In this document: positions 6,498 to 15,617 of the stretch, piece by piece
How positions within the stretch are numbered: position 1 is the first letter of the stretch
Layout: every line of letters starts with the position of its first letter
Origin: CAG-791 sp963650385
GTDB taxonomy: Bacteria > Bacillota > Clostridia > Lachnospirales > Lachnospiraceae
DNA length: 57,051 bases
Reading direction: 5' to 3'
NCBI GenBank assembly: GCA_963650385.1
Contig: CAVJLL010000015.1
Coordinates: forward strand, 1-57,051
Position numbers and translations under genes: made by a program
Notes under the pieces: model-generated
Databases searched by the model: none
The model's input: the letters and a program-made list of their open reading frames with translations, nothing else
What the model was told of the DNA's origin: nothing

Positions 6498-7580
6498 ATG
6501 ACAGAAAGATGCTGTGTTCTGATCCCGGCATATTGCCCGTCGGATCAGCTGGTTTTGTATGTGGAAGAGCTTTGCAACAGCGGAATCCGGGATATTCTGG
6601 TGGTAAATGACGGCTCCGGCCGGTCATTTGAAGGTATATTTGATCAACTGAAGCAGAATCCTGCCTGTGAGGTCATAGGCTACCGTGGGAATCGCGGAAA
6701 AGGGGCGGCGTTAAAATACGGATTCGAGCATATCCTCCGAACAAGGAGCGGCAGAGATGTTATTGTTACAGCAGACAGTGACGGCCAGCACCGGCCGGAG
6801 GATGTCCTTCGGGTGATGCAGGCCAGCTTGTCCCATCCGGAGGCAATGGTTCTTGGTGAGCGAGATTTTACTGTCACAGCTGACGGGAAAACGGTTCCGA
6901 TCCGGTCACGCTTTGGAAATGCATGCAGCAGCGGACTGTTCTTCCTCTTATTCCATCGGCGGCTGCGTGATACGCAGACCGGTCTTCGGGGGATTCCCTT
7001 CTGCTTTTTGCCGTGGATGTGCGAAATCAGCGGAGAGCGCTATGAGTACGAGACGCAGGTTCTGCTCGCCTGTGTCCGGAAGAACATTCCGTTTTTGGAG
7101 GTGTCGATTCAGACAGTATATGAGAACAACAATGCAGGAAGTCATTTTGATCCGCTGCGGGACAGCCTCCGCATCATGGGCGTAATGTTCCTGGAGTTTT
7201 TTATGTTCATGGGCTCCTCACTGCTGTCGGCAGCGGTTGATATTATCTGCGCATGGATTCTTCTGGATCTGTTTCGTCTTCTGATTCCGGAACATGATCT
7301 GATTCGAATCACGGCGGCGACCATAGGCGCGCGCCTAGTTTCCATGTGGGTGAATTACACGTTGAACCGAAAGCTGGTATTCCGGTCCGGAGCAGGGAGC
7401 AGCCGCACATTGTACCGGTACGTGGCTTTATGCATGATCGTCATGGCACTGAGTGCGTTGTTTGTATATTTTACAAGCTGTTTCCTGGGATGGAATGAAA
7501 AGACGGCAAAGGTTGTGGGGGACTGTCTGTTGTTTTTCCTGAGCTATCGGGTACAGAAGGAATGGGTGTTCCGCACATGA
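6498..7580 (+). CDS. GT2 glycosyltransferase fused to a GtrA-like membrane domain
   Basis: Residues 1-220 form a GT-A glycosyltransferase of the DPM1/polyprenyl-phosphate type: VLIPAYCPSDQL, VVNDGSGRSF, NRGKGAALKYGF, TADSDGQHRPED (DxD-like) and RDTQTGLRG. Residues about 230-358 carry four hydrophobic segments and end GDCLLFFLSYRVQKEWVF, the signature of GtrA proteins. GtrB/GtrA pairs load a sugar on a lipid carrier and help move it across the membrane; here the two are one polypeptide. Its TGA overlaps the ATG of the BcsA-like synthase (ATGA), which points to a joint role in surface glycan assembly. The sugar is unknown. No strong ribosome site is visible before the ATG. Confidence 0.85.
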   Translation: MTERCCVLIPAYCPSDQLVLYVEELCNSGIRDILVVNDGSGRSFEGIFDQLKQNPACEVIGYRGNRGKGAALKYGFEHILRTRSGRDVIVTADSDGQHRPEDVLRVMQASLSHPEAMVLGERDFTVTADGKTVPIRSRFGNACSSGLFFLLFHRRLRDTQTGLRGIPFCFLPWMCEISGERYEYETQVLLACVRKNIPFLEVSIQTVYENNNAGSHFDPLRDSLRIMGVMFLEFFMFMGSSLLSAAVDIICAWILLDLFRLLIPEHDLIRITAATIGARLVSMWVNYTLNRKLVFRSGAGSSRTLYRYVALCMIVMALSALFVYFTSCFLGWNEKTAKVVGDCLLFFLSYRVQKEWVFRT

Positions 7581-9613
7581 GCAGCATAAAAAAGCGCAGG
7601 AAAATTATGACTGAAGGCAGCAGGGATTTCAGACAGACGCTTCTGTTTGCGTTCACCGGAGTCCTGCTGGTGATTTATCTGCTGTGGCGGCTGCTGTTCA
7701 CGCTTCCTCTGGAGGACGGACTGCTGCAGCTGATTTTCGGCATTTTGCTGCTGACCGCAGAAGGCGTCACAATCATGACGACCTTTGAGCTTTATTACAG
7801 GAAGATGAAGGAAGGCAGCGGGCGGCTGGACCAGCCGGTTATCCCGAAAAGCGAATATCCGGATGTCGATGTTTTTATTGCAACCCACAACGAGCCGTGC
7901 GACGTTCTGTATAAGACCTGCAGCGCCTGCACATACATGGAGTATCCGGATCGCAGCAAGGTGCATATTTATTTGTGTGATGACAGCTGCAGGCCGGAGG
8001 TTCGGGCACTTGCAGAGAAGCTGGGGGTCGGATATCTCGGCGCAGAAGACAACCGGCATGCCAAATCCGGAAATTTAAACCATGCGTTGTCGCAGACGCA
8101 TTCACCGCTGATTGCGACCTTTGACGCAGATATGATCCCCAGAAGTACGTTCCTGATGGATACGGTCCCGTATTTTCTGCTTCCGGACTATATCAGGGAA
8201 AACGACATCTGGCGCCGCCGGACACCGCAGGAGCGGGATGATAAGCTGAAGATCGGCCTGATTCAGACGCCGCAGAGCTTTTACAATCTGGATCTGTTTC
8301 AGCTCAATCTCTTTGCAGAAAACGTTATCCCCAATGAGCAGGATTTCTTTTCCATGGAAGTGAATCGGATGAGAAATTCCTCCAATTCCTGTGCTTACAC
8401 GGGGAGCAACACGCTGATTCTGCGGAAGGGACTGGAAGAGATCGGGGGCTTTCCGTACCATACGATCACAGAGGATTTTGAGACGAGCTGCCGTCTGCAG
8501 ATGGCAGGCTATATTACCTATGCCACGGATAAAATAGGAGCGCACGGACTTTCCACAACCGATGTTGCGTCCATGATGAAGCAGCGGATTCGCTGGGGAC
8601 GGGGCGTCATCCAGAGCATTCAGAATACGCATGCGATTTTTTCCCATAAGCTCCCTCTTGGCTCCCGCATCACCTATCTGACCGTGTTTTTATACTGGTG
8701 GTCGTTCTTCAACCGGCTCATTTTTATTCTGGCGCCGATCCTGTTCGCGCTTTTTGATTTCCGGGTGGTGAACTGCAGCCTGATGCAGCTGCTTGTTTTC
8801 TGGCTTCCGGCCTACTTCTTTTACAGTCTGTCCATGAAGCGGCTTTCGAGCAACGTGCGGAGCCAGAAGTGGAGCCAGATCATTGATACAACGTTTGCGC
8901 CGGCCCTGGTCCTTCCGGTTTTTCTCGAGACAATTCACATTCGGGAGAAAACATTTAAGGTCACAGACAAGAAAAAGCAGAAAACAAGCAGCCGGGCGCT
9001 GAGGTATATGCTGCCGCATCTTTTCCTCATCCTGCTTTCGGTTCTGGCTATCCTGCGGTTTGTACACGGCAAATACGGGATGGCATTGGTCTACAGTGCG
9101 GTTATTATTTACTGGCTTTGCTACAATCTGATTGCGCTGTTGTATTCCGTAGCATTTATGATAGGAAGAGATATGCCGCGGCAGGCCGAACGGATTGAGG
9201 CACATGAGGATGTGTGCGTTCGGATCTGGACGGGCGGAGAGATCCGCGGCAAAACGGTGAACCTCTCGGATACCGGCGTGCAGATCTGCACGAGAGAACC
9301 TCTGCCGGAGGATGCGGCGCTGGTTGAGCTTGAGATTCAAAGCAAGAATTACCGGGCAGTGCTTGATGCAAAGCCGGTCAGCAGATGGCAGGAGCAGAAA
9401 GATACCGGAGAGGAGACGGTCTATTTCACTTCATTTACGGTGAATCCGCAGGAAGAGCATGACCGCAGAGAGTTCGTGCAGCTGATTTATGACCGTGATA
9501 CGGGAATTGTGCGTCAGCTGGACAGCTGGGATACAACATTTGATGATCTGATGCGTATTTTGCGGAGCCGATGGAACAACCGGTCCCATAGGCACGCAGG
9601 AAAGGGTAAATAG
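7577..9613 (+). CDS. Cellulose-synthase-like processive glycosyltransferase with PilZ domain
   Basis: About 678 residues; I chose the ATG that overlaps the previous stop. After two N-terminal membrane segments comes a GT2 domain with DVFIATHNEP, CDDS, KSGNLNHAL, ATFDADMIP, ITEDFETSCRLQ and the processive-synthase motif QRIRW (about residue 335). More membrane segments follow. The C-terminus has a PilZ c-di-GMP-binding module: R-x-x-x-R in RQAERIEA, then NLSDTG where the consensus is D/N-x-S-x-x-G. The enzyme should polymerise a beta-linked polysaccharide and export it through its own channel, activated by c-di-GMP. The product (cellulose, mixed-linkage glucan or other) cannot be told, and no bcsB or cellulase partner is present. 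Confidence 0.9.
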   Translation: MSSIKKRRKIMTEGSRDFRQTLLFAFTGVLLVIYLLWRLLFTLPLEDGLLQLIFGILLLTAEGVTIMTTFELYYRKMKEGSGRLDQPVIPKSEYPDVDVFIATHNEPCDVLYKTCSACTYMEYPDRSKVHIYLCDDSCRPEVRALAEKLGVGYLGAEDNRHAKSGNLNHALSQTHSPLIATFDADMIPRSTFLMDTVPYFLLPDYIRENDIWRRRTPQERDDKLKIGLIQTPQSFYNLDLFQLNLFAENVIPNEQDFFSMEVNRMRNSSNSCAYTGSNTLILRKGLEEIGGFPYHTITEDFETSCRLQMAGYITYATDKIGAHGLSTTDVASMMKQRIRWGRGVIQSIQNTHAIFSHKLPLGSRITYLTVFLYWWSFFNRLIFILAPILFALFDFRVVNCSLMQLLVFWLPAYFFYSLSMKRLSSNVRSQKWSQIIDTTFAPALVLPVFLETIHIREKTFKVTDKKKQKTSSRALRYMLPHLFLILLSVLAILRFVHGKYGMALVYSAVIIYWLCYNLIALLYSVAFMIGRDMPRQAERIEAHEDVCVRIWTGGEIRGKTVNLSDTGVQICTREPLPEDAALVELEIQSKNYRAVLDAKPVSRWQEQKDTGEETVYFTSFTVNPQEEHDRREFVQLIYDRDTGIVRQLDSWDTTFDDLMRILRSRWNNRSHRHAGKGK

Positions 9614-9615
9614 CA

Positions 9616-11481
9616 ATGCCAAGATTGTATGAATGGTGCCTGGCAGCCGGGTTTGTGCTGTCTGCGGTCGGATGGGCAGCAGGTGCAGGCCGTTTCCTTG
9701 GAATCAGGCGCTGCTTTGTTCCTTCCTTCGTGCTGTCATGGATGGCGGTGCTGGTCTACTTTGGAGGAATCGCAGGGCAGCTCTATCCGGCAGCATGTGT
9801 GGTTTACGCCGGCGGACTGGCTGTGTTGGCCCTGTGGCTGATTGCCCGTCTGCGGTCGGGAAGGCCGTTTTTCCGGCTGCATGTTTCTCTTACGGACGTG
9901 TGTTTTCTGGCAGGAAGCGTCCTGTTTTTATCGCTTTTATATGGGGAGCATCTTCAGCATTATGACAATTATTCCCACTGGGCTGTTGTTGTCAAGGTGA
10001 TGCTGACGAACAACGCGTTTCCGACTGCGTCCGATCGGCTGATTGAGTTTACCAATTATCCGCTGGGGACATCCTCACTTCTTTATTATGCAGGGCGGTT
10101 CCTCGGACATAGCGAGGGGGGGGGCCTGGTGATGCAGGGACTCCTGATTTTCTCACTGTTTTATGCGGCGTTCGGCGTAATTGAAAAGGAAAAGTGTTTT
10201 CTGCTCGCTGTAGCTCTGGGGGCAGGACTTTCCGCACTGTCCTTTTTCAATCTGACCATCCGAATCAACAATCTGCTGGTGGACTTTATTCTTCCGGTGC
10301 TGACGCTGGCCTGCTGGTCAGTGATTATACGGTTCCGAAGGGAGCCGTCCATGCAGCTGATGCTGCTCCTTCCGCTGCAGGCGCTGCTCCTGATTACCAA
10401 ATCCACCGGAGTGATCTATGTTCTGTTCACGGCAGCTGCCTGGTGCAGGGAAGCACTCCGTGTTCGGGACGGCGGGAGCCGGAAGCATTTGTTCGCGGCA
10501 GCAGAAACGCTGGCGGTCAGCTTCTACACCTATGCGGCATGGAAGTGGCATGTATCCGCTGCCTTTGCAGATGTCAAAAACAAATTCAGCCTGTCCACCT
10601 CCGCGCTGCAGGATTCGGATGCTGCTAAAACACCGGAGGAGCTGCAGGCAATTCTCACGGCATTTGTGAATACGGCGACGGATATTACGACTCGGCCGGT
10701 CATCGGCTTTCTCCTGGGAAATCTGGCGGCTGTTGGCCTGTATCTTGTGCTGCGCCGGTATTTTCATGTAAAATTCAGAAGAACTTTGTGTAACCTGCTG
10801 CTTCTGGACATCATGGTGATCGGTTATTATGTCGGCATTCTCTGTCTGTATCTGTTTTCCATGCCGGTCGATGAGGCGCTGACACTAGCCGGATTTGAAC
10901 GGTATGCGAGCAGCATCATTGTATTGTTTGTCGGCGGTGTTGTCCTGTCCTTTGTATCGGTGCTGCAGGAGGAGCTCGCCTGCACGGAGGACGGGCGAGT
11001 CCGGTTTTCTGTTCCGGAGCAGAAGCACAGCTACCAGAGGGCGGTGCTGATCGGTCTGATATTGATTCTGCTGATTCTGACCAGCGAATACAACGGGATA
11101 CGATCCACGGATACTTCCTATGCGTCCTCGCTTCCTGCGGTCATGAAGAGCGTGACGGGAGACCGCTGGTATGCAAATGCGGGAGAGGATGAGACAGACT
11201 ATTTGATGTACGGCTCAGACCGGGACGGCCAGATGACCAGTTACTATTTCCAGTATCTGGCGCGGTATTATCTGTATGCACCGAACGTGGATGCTGTCTG
11301 TGTGTTCTATGAGCCGAATCTGGAAAATCTGCTGAGCGGTTACGAGTGTCTTGTTGTTGTGGAGCCGGATGCAGCGGAGAAGAAAATGCTGAAAGAGCAT
11401 TTCGGCGTGGACGGAGAGGCCGGCTTTTACGACATTGTAACGGACGGGGAGACGGTTTCTCTGGTGAAAAGACAGCAGTAA
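9616..11481 (+). CDS. Polytopic membrane protein, GT-C-like glycosyltransferase candidate
   Basis: 621 residues with roughly ten or more hydrophobic segments in the first 480 residues and a soluble C-terminal domain after about residue 500. An extracytoplasmic loop after the third or fourth segment carries LQHYDNYSHWAVVVKVML followed by FTNYPLGTSSLLYY. Acidic D/H residues in the first large outer loop are typical of GT-C transferases that use lipid-linked sugars (PMT/ArnT-like). I do not recognise a named family. Three bases separate it from the synthase gene, so it is probably the third member of the glycan cluster, decorating the polymer or transferring from a lipid carrier made by the GT2-GtrA protein. 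That role is an inference. Confidence 0.7.
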   Translation: MPRLYEWCLAAGFVLSAVGWAAGAGRFLGIRRCFVPSFVLSWMAVLVYFGGIAGQLYPAACVVYAGGLAVLALWLIARLRSGRPFFRLHVSLTDVCFLAGSVLFLSLLYGEHLQHYDNYSHWAVVVKVMLTNNAFPTASDRLIEFTNYPLGTSSLLYYAGRFLGHSEGGGLVMQGLLIFSLFYAAFGVIEKEKCFLLAVALGAGLSALSFFNLTIRINNLLVDFILPVLTLACWSVIIRFRREPSMQLMLLLPLQALLLITKSTGVIYVLFTAAAWCREALRVRDGGSRKHLFAAAETLAVSFYTYAAWKWHVSAAFADVKNKFSLSTSALQDSDAAKTPEELQAILTAFVNTATDITTRPVIGFLLGNLAAVGLYLVLRRYFHVKFRRTLCNLLLLDIMVIGYYVGILCLYLFSMPVDEALTLAGFERYASSIIVLFVGGVVLSFVSVLQEELACTEDGRVRFSVPEQKHSYQRAVLIGLILILLILTSEYNGIRSTDTSYASSLPAVMKSVTGDRWYANAGEDETDYLMYGSDRDGQMTSYYFQYLARYYLYAPNVDAVCVFYEPNLENLLSGYECLVVVEPDAAEKKMLKEHFGVDGEAGFYDIVTDGETVSLVKRQQ

Positions 11482-11502
11482 GAGAGAAAAGGCGAGGCAT
11501 TT

Positions 11503-13326
11503 ATGGCATTTGACGGCATTACAATACGGGCGCTGCAGCGGGAGTTATCCGATCGGCTGACCGGCGCGCGAATTTACCGCATCACGGAGCCAGAGCCGGA
11601 CGAGCTGCTGCTGACGCTCCGGCCGGAGGCCTCCCGCGGCGGCGGGCAGGTGCGGCTTCTTTTGTGCGCGGATGCGGCACTCCCCCTGGTGTACATCACC
11701 GGGGAGAACAAGCCGGCACCGAGTACGGCGCCGACCTTCTGCATGCTCCTTCGCAAGTACCTTCAGAACGGCAAAATAACGGCGATCACCCAGCCGGGGC
11801 TGGAACGGATCCTGCGCTTTGAGGTGGAGCATTTAAACGAAATGGGAGACCTGTGCCATCACGTTCTGGTCATTGAGCTGATGGGCAAGCACAGCAATAT
11901 CATCCTTCTGGACACGACGGAGTCGGCGCAGTCCGAAGCGGGTGAGGTCATTCTGGATTCGATCAAGCACGTTTCACAGATGGTGAGCTCGGTCCGCGAG
12001 GTGTTGCCGGGGCGTCCCTATTTTGTCCCGCAGACCAAGGGCAAGAGCAATCCCTTTGAGGAGACGCGGGAGCATTTTGAGGCGCTGCTCGCATTGGAGA
12101 GCATGCCGGTGTCGCGGTTTCTCTTATCGCACTACAACGGCTTTTCAACGGTGATGTCGGAGGAGACGGTCTTCCGCGCGAGGCTCTCGCAGGACCGGAG
12201 CGCAGCAGAGCTGACCGGGGAGGAGCGCGGCGCGCTCTGGGATGCGTTTGAAGCGCTCCTTGAAACGGCACGGAATGGAGAGCTGAAGCCGTCGGTTTAC
12301 TACCATCTGGGCGCAGCGGATGCGTTCTCCCGCGGAGAACCGGTGGAGTTTGCGGCGGTGCCTCTTACCATGTATAAGGACCTCCCGGTGAAGCACTATG
12401 ACTCCATGTCGGAGCTGATTGAGAGCTACTACCGGGAAAAGAACGCAGTGACAAGGATCCGGCAGAAGTCGGCGGATCTTCGCCGCATCGTTCAGACCAT
12501 CTTAGAGCGCGATCTGCACAAGTACGACCTCCAGTCACGGCAGATGAAGGATACGGAAAAGCGCGATAAATACCGGGTGTACGGCGAGCTTTTGAATGCG
12601 TACGGCTATACCATTCCGGCCGGGGCGTCCAGCGCGGAGCTGGACAATTACTATACGGGGGAGAAGCTGGCAGTGCCGCTGGATCCTTCGAAGACGCCGC
12701 TGGAAAATGCCAGACGCTATTTTGACCGCTATACAAAGCTCAAGCGCACCAAAGAGGCGCTGGAGAAGCTCATGCAGGAGGTCAAGGAGGAAATTGACCA
12801 GCTGGAGGGAATCCGGGAGGCCTTGAATATCGCCAGAACCGAAGGGGACCTTGCTCAGATCCGGGCGGAGATGGAGAGTTCCGGATTTGTCCGCCGCCAT
12901 ACGGACCGGAAGGGCGCGGGGAAACGGCCGTCCAGGATTCCGGAATCGGAGCCCCTGCACTATCGCTCCAGCGACGGCTACGATATCTATGTCGGCAAGA
13001 ACAATCTCCAGAACGACGAGCTGTCCTTCCGCATGGCCAGGCCCTCAGACATTTGGTTTCATGCCAATGACATTCCGGGCTCCCACGTGATTTTAAAGAC
13101 GGACGGCAAGGCCTTCGAGGAGGTGCCCGACCGTGCCTTTGAGGAGGCGGCGAGGCTGGCGGCCTATTATTCCAAGGGACGGGATGCCGGCAGGGTGGAA
13201 ATCGATTATCTCGAGCGGCGGAACCTGAAAAAGCCGGCAGGAGCGCGGCCCGGCTTTGTCATCTATCATACGAACTATTCCATTCTGGCCGATGCCGACA
13301 AGAGCGGGCTGGAGGAGATACTCTAA
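11503..13326 (+). CDS. rqcH: RqcH (Rqc2/NEMF homologue, ribosome-associated quality control)
   Basis: 607 residues, full length for the FbpA/NFACT family. The N-terminus MAFDGITIRALQRELSDRL begins the NFACT-N domain. A coiled-coil stretch covers about residues 300-460 (YFDRYTKLKRTKEALEKLMQ). The C-terminal NFACT-R domain has YRSSDGYDIYVGKNNLQNDE, IWFHANDIPGSHVIL and ends DYLERRNLKKPAGARPGFVI-YHTNYSI. In Firmicutes RqcH binds obstructed 50S subunits and recruits tRNA-Ala to add C-terminal alanine tails; older annotations as fibronectin-binding protein refer to the same family. It follows the membrane-protein gene by 21 bases with an AAAGGCGAGG ribosome site. The other rescue factor here is HflX, upstream. 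Confidence 0.95.
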   Translation: MAFDGITIRALQRELSDRLTGARIYRITEPEPDELLLTLRPEASRGGGQVRLLLCADAALPLVYITGENKPAPSTAPTFCMLLRKYLQNGKITAITQPGLERILRFEVEHLNEMGDLCHHVLVIELMGKHSNIILLDTTESAQSEAGEVILDSIKHVSQMVSSVREVLPGRPYFVPQTKGKSNPFEETREHFEALLALESMPVSRFLLSHYNGFSTVMSEETVFRARLSQDRSAAELTGEERGALWDAFEALLETARNGELKPSVYYHLGAADAFSRGEPVEFAAVPLTMYKDLPVKHYDSMSELIESYYREKNAVTRIRQKSADLRRIVQTILERDLHKYDLQSRQMKDTEKRDKYRVYGELLNAYGYTIPAGASSAELDNYYTGEKLAVPLDPSKTPLENARRYFDRYTKLKRTKEALEKLMQEVKEEIDQLEGIREALNIARTEGDLAQIRAEMESSGFVRRHTDRKGAGKRPSRIPESEPLHYRSSDGYDIYVGKNNLQNDELSFRMARPSDIWFHANDIPGSHVILKTDGKAFEEVPDRAFEEAARLAAYYSKGRDAGRVEIDYLERRNLKKPAGARPGFVIYHTNYSILADADKSGLEEIL

Positions 13327-13349
13327 GAATACATTCGGATACATTCGGA

Positions 13350-13419
13350 GTACACTTGCCGGCCAAACGACAGGACGGCGGACAACTCCGCCCGGCCCCG
13401 CTGCGGCTGGCGTCTGTAC
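13350..13419. repeat. Group B palindromic element, short form
   Basis: Starts GTACACTTGCCGGCCAAACG and ends GGCTGGCGTCTGTAC. The two halves (GGCGGACAACTCCGCC in the centre) are inverted copies of each other. It is the minimal version of the long elements at 49210 and 53215, without their middle hairpins. It fills most of the rqcH-yicC gap. Two tandem copies of TACATTCGGA precede it. Confidence 0.65.
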
Positions 13420-13446
13420 AGTATGGAAAACCAACAGGAGGCGATC

Positions 13447-14328
13447 ATGGCAAAGAGCATGACGGGATACGGACGGGCGGAGCTCCAGCAGGGAGATTAC
13501 CGTTTTACTGCAGAGCTCAAGTCCGTCAACAACCGGTATCTGGATCTGAACATCCGGATGCCGCGGCAGCTTGGTCCCTTTGAGGCAGAGGTTCGGGCAG
13601 AGCTCAAGCACCGGATTCTGCGGGGGAAGGTGGACGTTTATATCAGCTATGAGAATGTGGGCGAGTCCGGCACGCACGTTCGCTGCAATCACGCGCTGGC
13701 GGCGGAGTATGCGGCGGCCATCCGGGAAATGGCAAGCGAGCTCTCGCTTCCGTTTACGTTGTCTGCGGAGCACCTTTCCGGCTATCCGAACGTCCTGACG
13801 CTGGAGGAGACGGACACAGCGGACAACGATCTGGCGGCTCCGCTCCTGGAGTGTGTAAGCCGCGCGGCCGAGGAGTTTACGAAGGCAAGGGCAAGAGAGG
13901 GCGCCTTTATTACGGAGGACCTTTGCAGGAAGCTGGACGGGCTTCAGGCGGGGGTGGAGAGAATCCGGGAGAAGGGGCCTGCCATCGTCGAGGAGTACCG
14001 AAGGGGGCTGTACGAGAGAATGCAGGAGGTCCTCGGGGAAACCGGAGTGGATGAGACGAGGATCCTGCAGGAGGCCGCTCTGTACGCGGACCGCGTCTGC
14101 GTGGATGAGGAAATGGTGCGCCTTGAGAGTCACATCCAGGCGGTTCGGGCGGAGCTTGTAAAGGAGAATGAGAGCGTCGGCCGCAAGCTGGATTTCCTCG
14201 TGCAGGAGATGAACCGCGAGGCCAATACGATTCTCTCCAAGACCAGCAACGCGGAGTCGGCGGACATCGCCATCGAGCTCAAGACAGAGATCGAGAAGAT
14301 CCGGGAGCAGATACAGAACCTGGAATGA
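13447..14328 (+). CDS. yicC: YicC/YloC family endoribonuclease
   Basis: 293 residues from the ATG after ACAGGAGGCGATC; an in-frame ATG 24 bases upstream lacks a ribosome site and lies in the repeat tail. The protein starts MAKSMTGYGRAE, the family's defining N-terminus. It ends with the conserved C-terminal block (DFLVQEMNREANTILSKTSN, then IELKTEIEKIREQIQNLE). YicC proteins are RNases implicated in small-RNA decay and stationary-phase survival. In many Clostridia yicC is followed by remA and gmk; here remA is absent and a repeat lies in its place. The product is about the usual 290 residues. Confidence 0.93.
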   Translation: MAKSMTGYGRAELQQGDYRFTAELKSVNNRYLDLNIRMPRQLGPFEAEVRAELKHRILRGKVDVYISYENVGESGTHVRCNHALAAEYAAAIREMASELSLPFTLSAEHLSGYPNVLTLEETDTADNDLAAPLLECVSRAAEEFTKARAREGAFITEDLCRKLDGLQAGVERIREKGPAIVEEYRRGLYERMQEVLGETGVDETRILQEAALYADRVCVDEEMVRLESHIQAVRAELVKENESVGRKLDFLVQEMNREANTILSKTSNAESADIAIELKTEIEKIREQIQNLE

Positions 14329-14385
14329 GAACGCCGCATGCGCAATAGAGAAGCTTTGCAGCAGCGATTTTGCTAATGGGCTCTG
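14329..14385. repeat. Group A repeat half-element between yicC and gmk
   Basis: Contains CTTTGCAGCAGCGATTTTGC and GGGCTCTGAAT in reverse orientation relative to 3969-4079. The first part matches the copy at 28933-29003 almost base for base (ATGAGAACGCC..CATG.GCAA.AGAG). The matching stretch begins at the yicC TGA, so the repeat may have replaced the original 3' flank. Confidence 0.6.
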
Positions 14386-14422
14386 AATGGCTGCGAAAAT
14401 TTATTTTCAAAAGGGGAAGAAC

Positions 14423-15049
14423 ATGAACAAGCAGGGAAGTCTTACCGTAATATCCGGGTTTTCCGGAGCAGGGAAGGGATCGATCATGCGGGAGCTCTTA
14501 AAGAGCCACCCGGAATATGCGCTGTCTGTGTCGGTGACAACGAGAAAGCCGCGCCCGGGGGAAGTGGACGGGAAGGATTATTTTTTTCTTTCGCAGGAGG
14601 AGTTTGACCGCCTTGTGGAGGAGGACGGACTCTTAGAGCACGCCGGCTACGTGGATCACTGCTACGGAACGCCGCGGGCATATGTCGAGAAGGCAATGGC
14701 AGAGGGAAAGGATGTGCTGCTCGAGATCGAGGTACAGGGCGCACGCCAGGTAAAAGAAAAGCGCAGCGATGCCATTCTCCTTTTCGTAACGCCGCCTTCG
14801 GCCGGAGAGCTCGAGCAGCGTCTCGTCGGACGGGGGACGGAGACGCCGGAGGTGATAAAGGAACGGATGCAGCGCGCGGCGAAGGAAGCGCAGGAGATGA
14901 GCTGGTACGATTATCTCATTGTCAATGACAATCTGGAGGAAGCGGTGGAGCTGGTGCACCGGACCATTCAGGAGGCCAAAAACGCACCGCTTCGCCGGAA
15001 GTCCTTCATTGAGGAGATCACAAAGGAGCTTGGCGGCTGCGCGGAATAA
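14423..15049 (+). CDS. gmk: Guanylate kinase
   Basis: 208 residues from the ATG after AAAAGGGGAAGA; an earlier in-frame ATG at 14387 is inside the repeat region and has no ribosome site. The protein has the P-loop SGFSGAGKGSIMREL (about residue 10), the GMP-binding SVTTRKPRPGEVDGKDYFF, and EIEVQGARQVK. It phosphorylates GMP to GDP with ATP in the cytosol, feeding GTP and (p)ppGpp pools. The order gmk-rpoZ is classical in Firmicutes. A good promoter (15030-15058) lies over its 3' end and separates rpoZ from it. The length is typical of the family. Confidence 0.96.
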   Translation: MNKQGSLTVISGFSGAGKGSIMRELLKSHPEYALSVSVTTRKPRPGEVDGKDYFFLSQEEFDRLVEEDGLLEHAGYVDHCYGTPRAYVEKAMAEGKDVLLEIEVQGARQVKEKRSDAILLFVTPPSAGELEQRLVGRGTETPEVIKERMQRAAKEAQEMSWYDYLIVNDNLEEAVELVHRTIQEAKNAPLRRKSFIEEITKELGGCAE

Positions 15050-15058
15050 TGGTATAAT
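15030..15058 (+). promoter_or_regulatory. Promoter of the rpoZ-rimO-pgsA unit
   Basis: TTGGCG (15030-15035), 17 bases, TATAAT (15053-15058). The -35 is inside the last gmk codons. The leader to rpoZ is about 150 bases and contains the inverted repeat at 15111-15156. Confidence 0.6.
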
Positions 15059-15087
15059 CATGTGCCGCGAAGAGCCTGCAGCCGGCG

Positions 15088-15165
15088 CATCCTGATTTTG
15101 CGAATGGGCTCTGAATAGTTACGATTTTGGAATGTGAAAACCAGGTAACGATTCAGATGCATTTC
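15088..15165. repeat. Group A repeat with two end motifs facing each other
   Basis: CTGAATAGTTAC (15111-15122) is followed by GTAACGATTCAG (15145-15156), a nearly perfect inverted pair of the end motif. It is preceded by ATTTTGCGAATGGGCT as in the 14329 and 28933 copies. It is transcribed as part of the rpoZ leader. Confidence 0.65.
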
Positions 15166-15215
15166 CGGGCAGGCCTTGCTAAGGACAACATGCAACAGAA
15201 AGGAATTCAATACCG

Positions 15216-15617
15216 ATGATTCATCCTTCTTATGTAGATCTTATGAATGCCGTCAACCAGGGTGTTGAGGAGGGCGAAACGCCGATCATCAACAGCCGTT
15301 ATTCCGTCGTGATGGCGACCGCCAAGCGCGCACGTCAGATTGTCGACGGCGATGAGCCGATGATTGCAAATGCAGCCGGCAAGAAGCCGCTTTCCATTGC
15401 GGTAGAGGAGATGGAGCAGGGCGAGCTGAAGATCCTTCCGCAGGACGAGCAGGAGGTTCTCAGCTACGAGCAGAAGGACCGTGAGGCAGCAAGACGCCTG
15501 GAGTACGGACTGACGGAGGAGTCTCTTCGCGAAACCGAGGAGGCGGAGAATGCGGCAGCATCCCAGGACGAGGATGAGGACGCAGACGAAGACGACGTGG
15601 TTTCGGACGAGGTATAA
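15216..15617 (+). CDS. rpoZ: RNA polymerase omega subunit with long acidic tail
   Basis: 133 residues. The N-terminal 70 match omega: MIHPSYVDLMNAV, then NSRYSVVMATAKRARQIVDG and KPLSIAVEEMEQGELKI. Omega stabilises the beta-prime subunit during polymerase assembly. The usual length is 65-90 residues. Here about 55 extra residues follow, ending in a strongly acidic run (SQDEDEDADEDDVVSDEV). The rpoZ stop codon directly touches the rimO GTG start, so the genes are coupled. The tail is in frame with clean coding composition, so I regard it as genuine rather than a frameshift. Its role is unknown. Confidence 0.92.
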   Translation: MIHPSYVDLMNAVNQGVEEGETPIINSRYSVVMATAKRARQIVDGDEPMIANAAGKKPLSIAVEEMEQGELKILPQDEQEVLSYEQKDREAARRLEYGLTEESLRETEEAENAAASQDEDEDADEDDVVSDEV

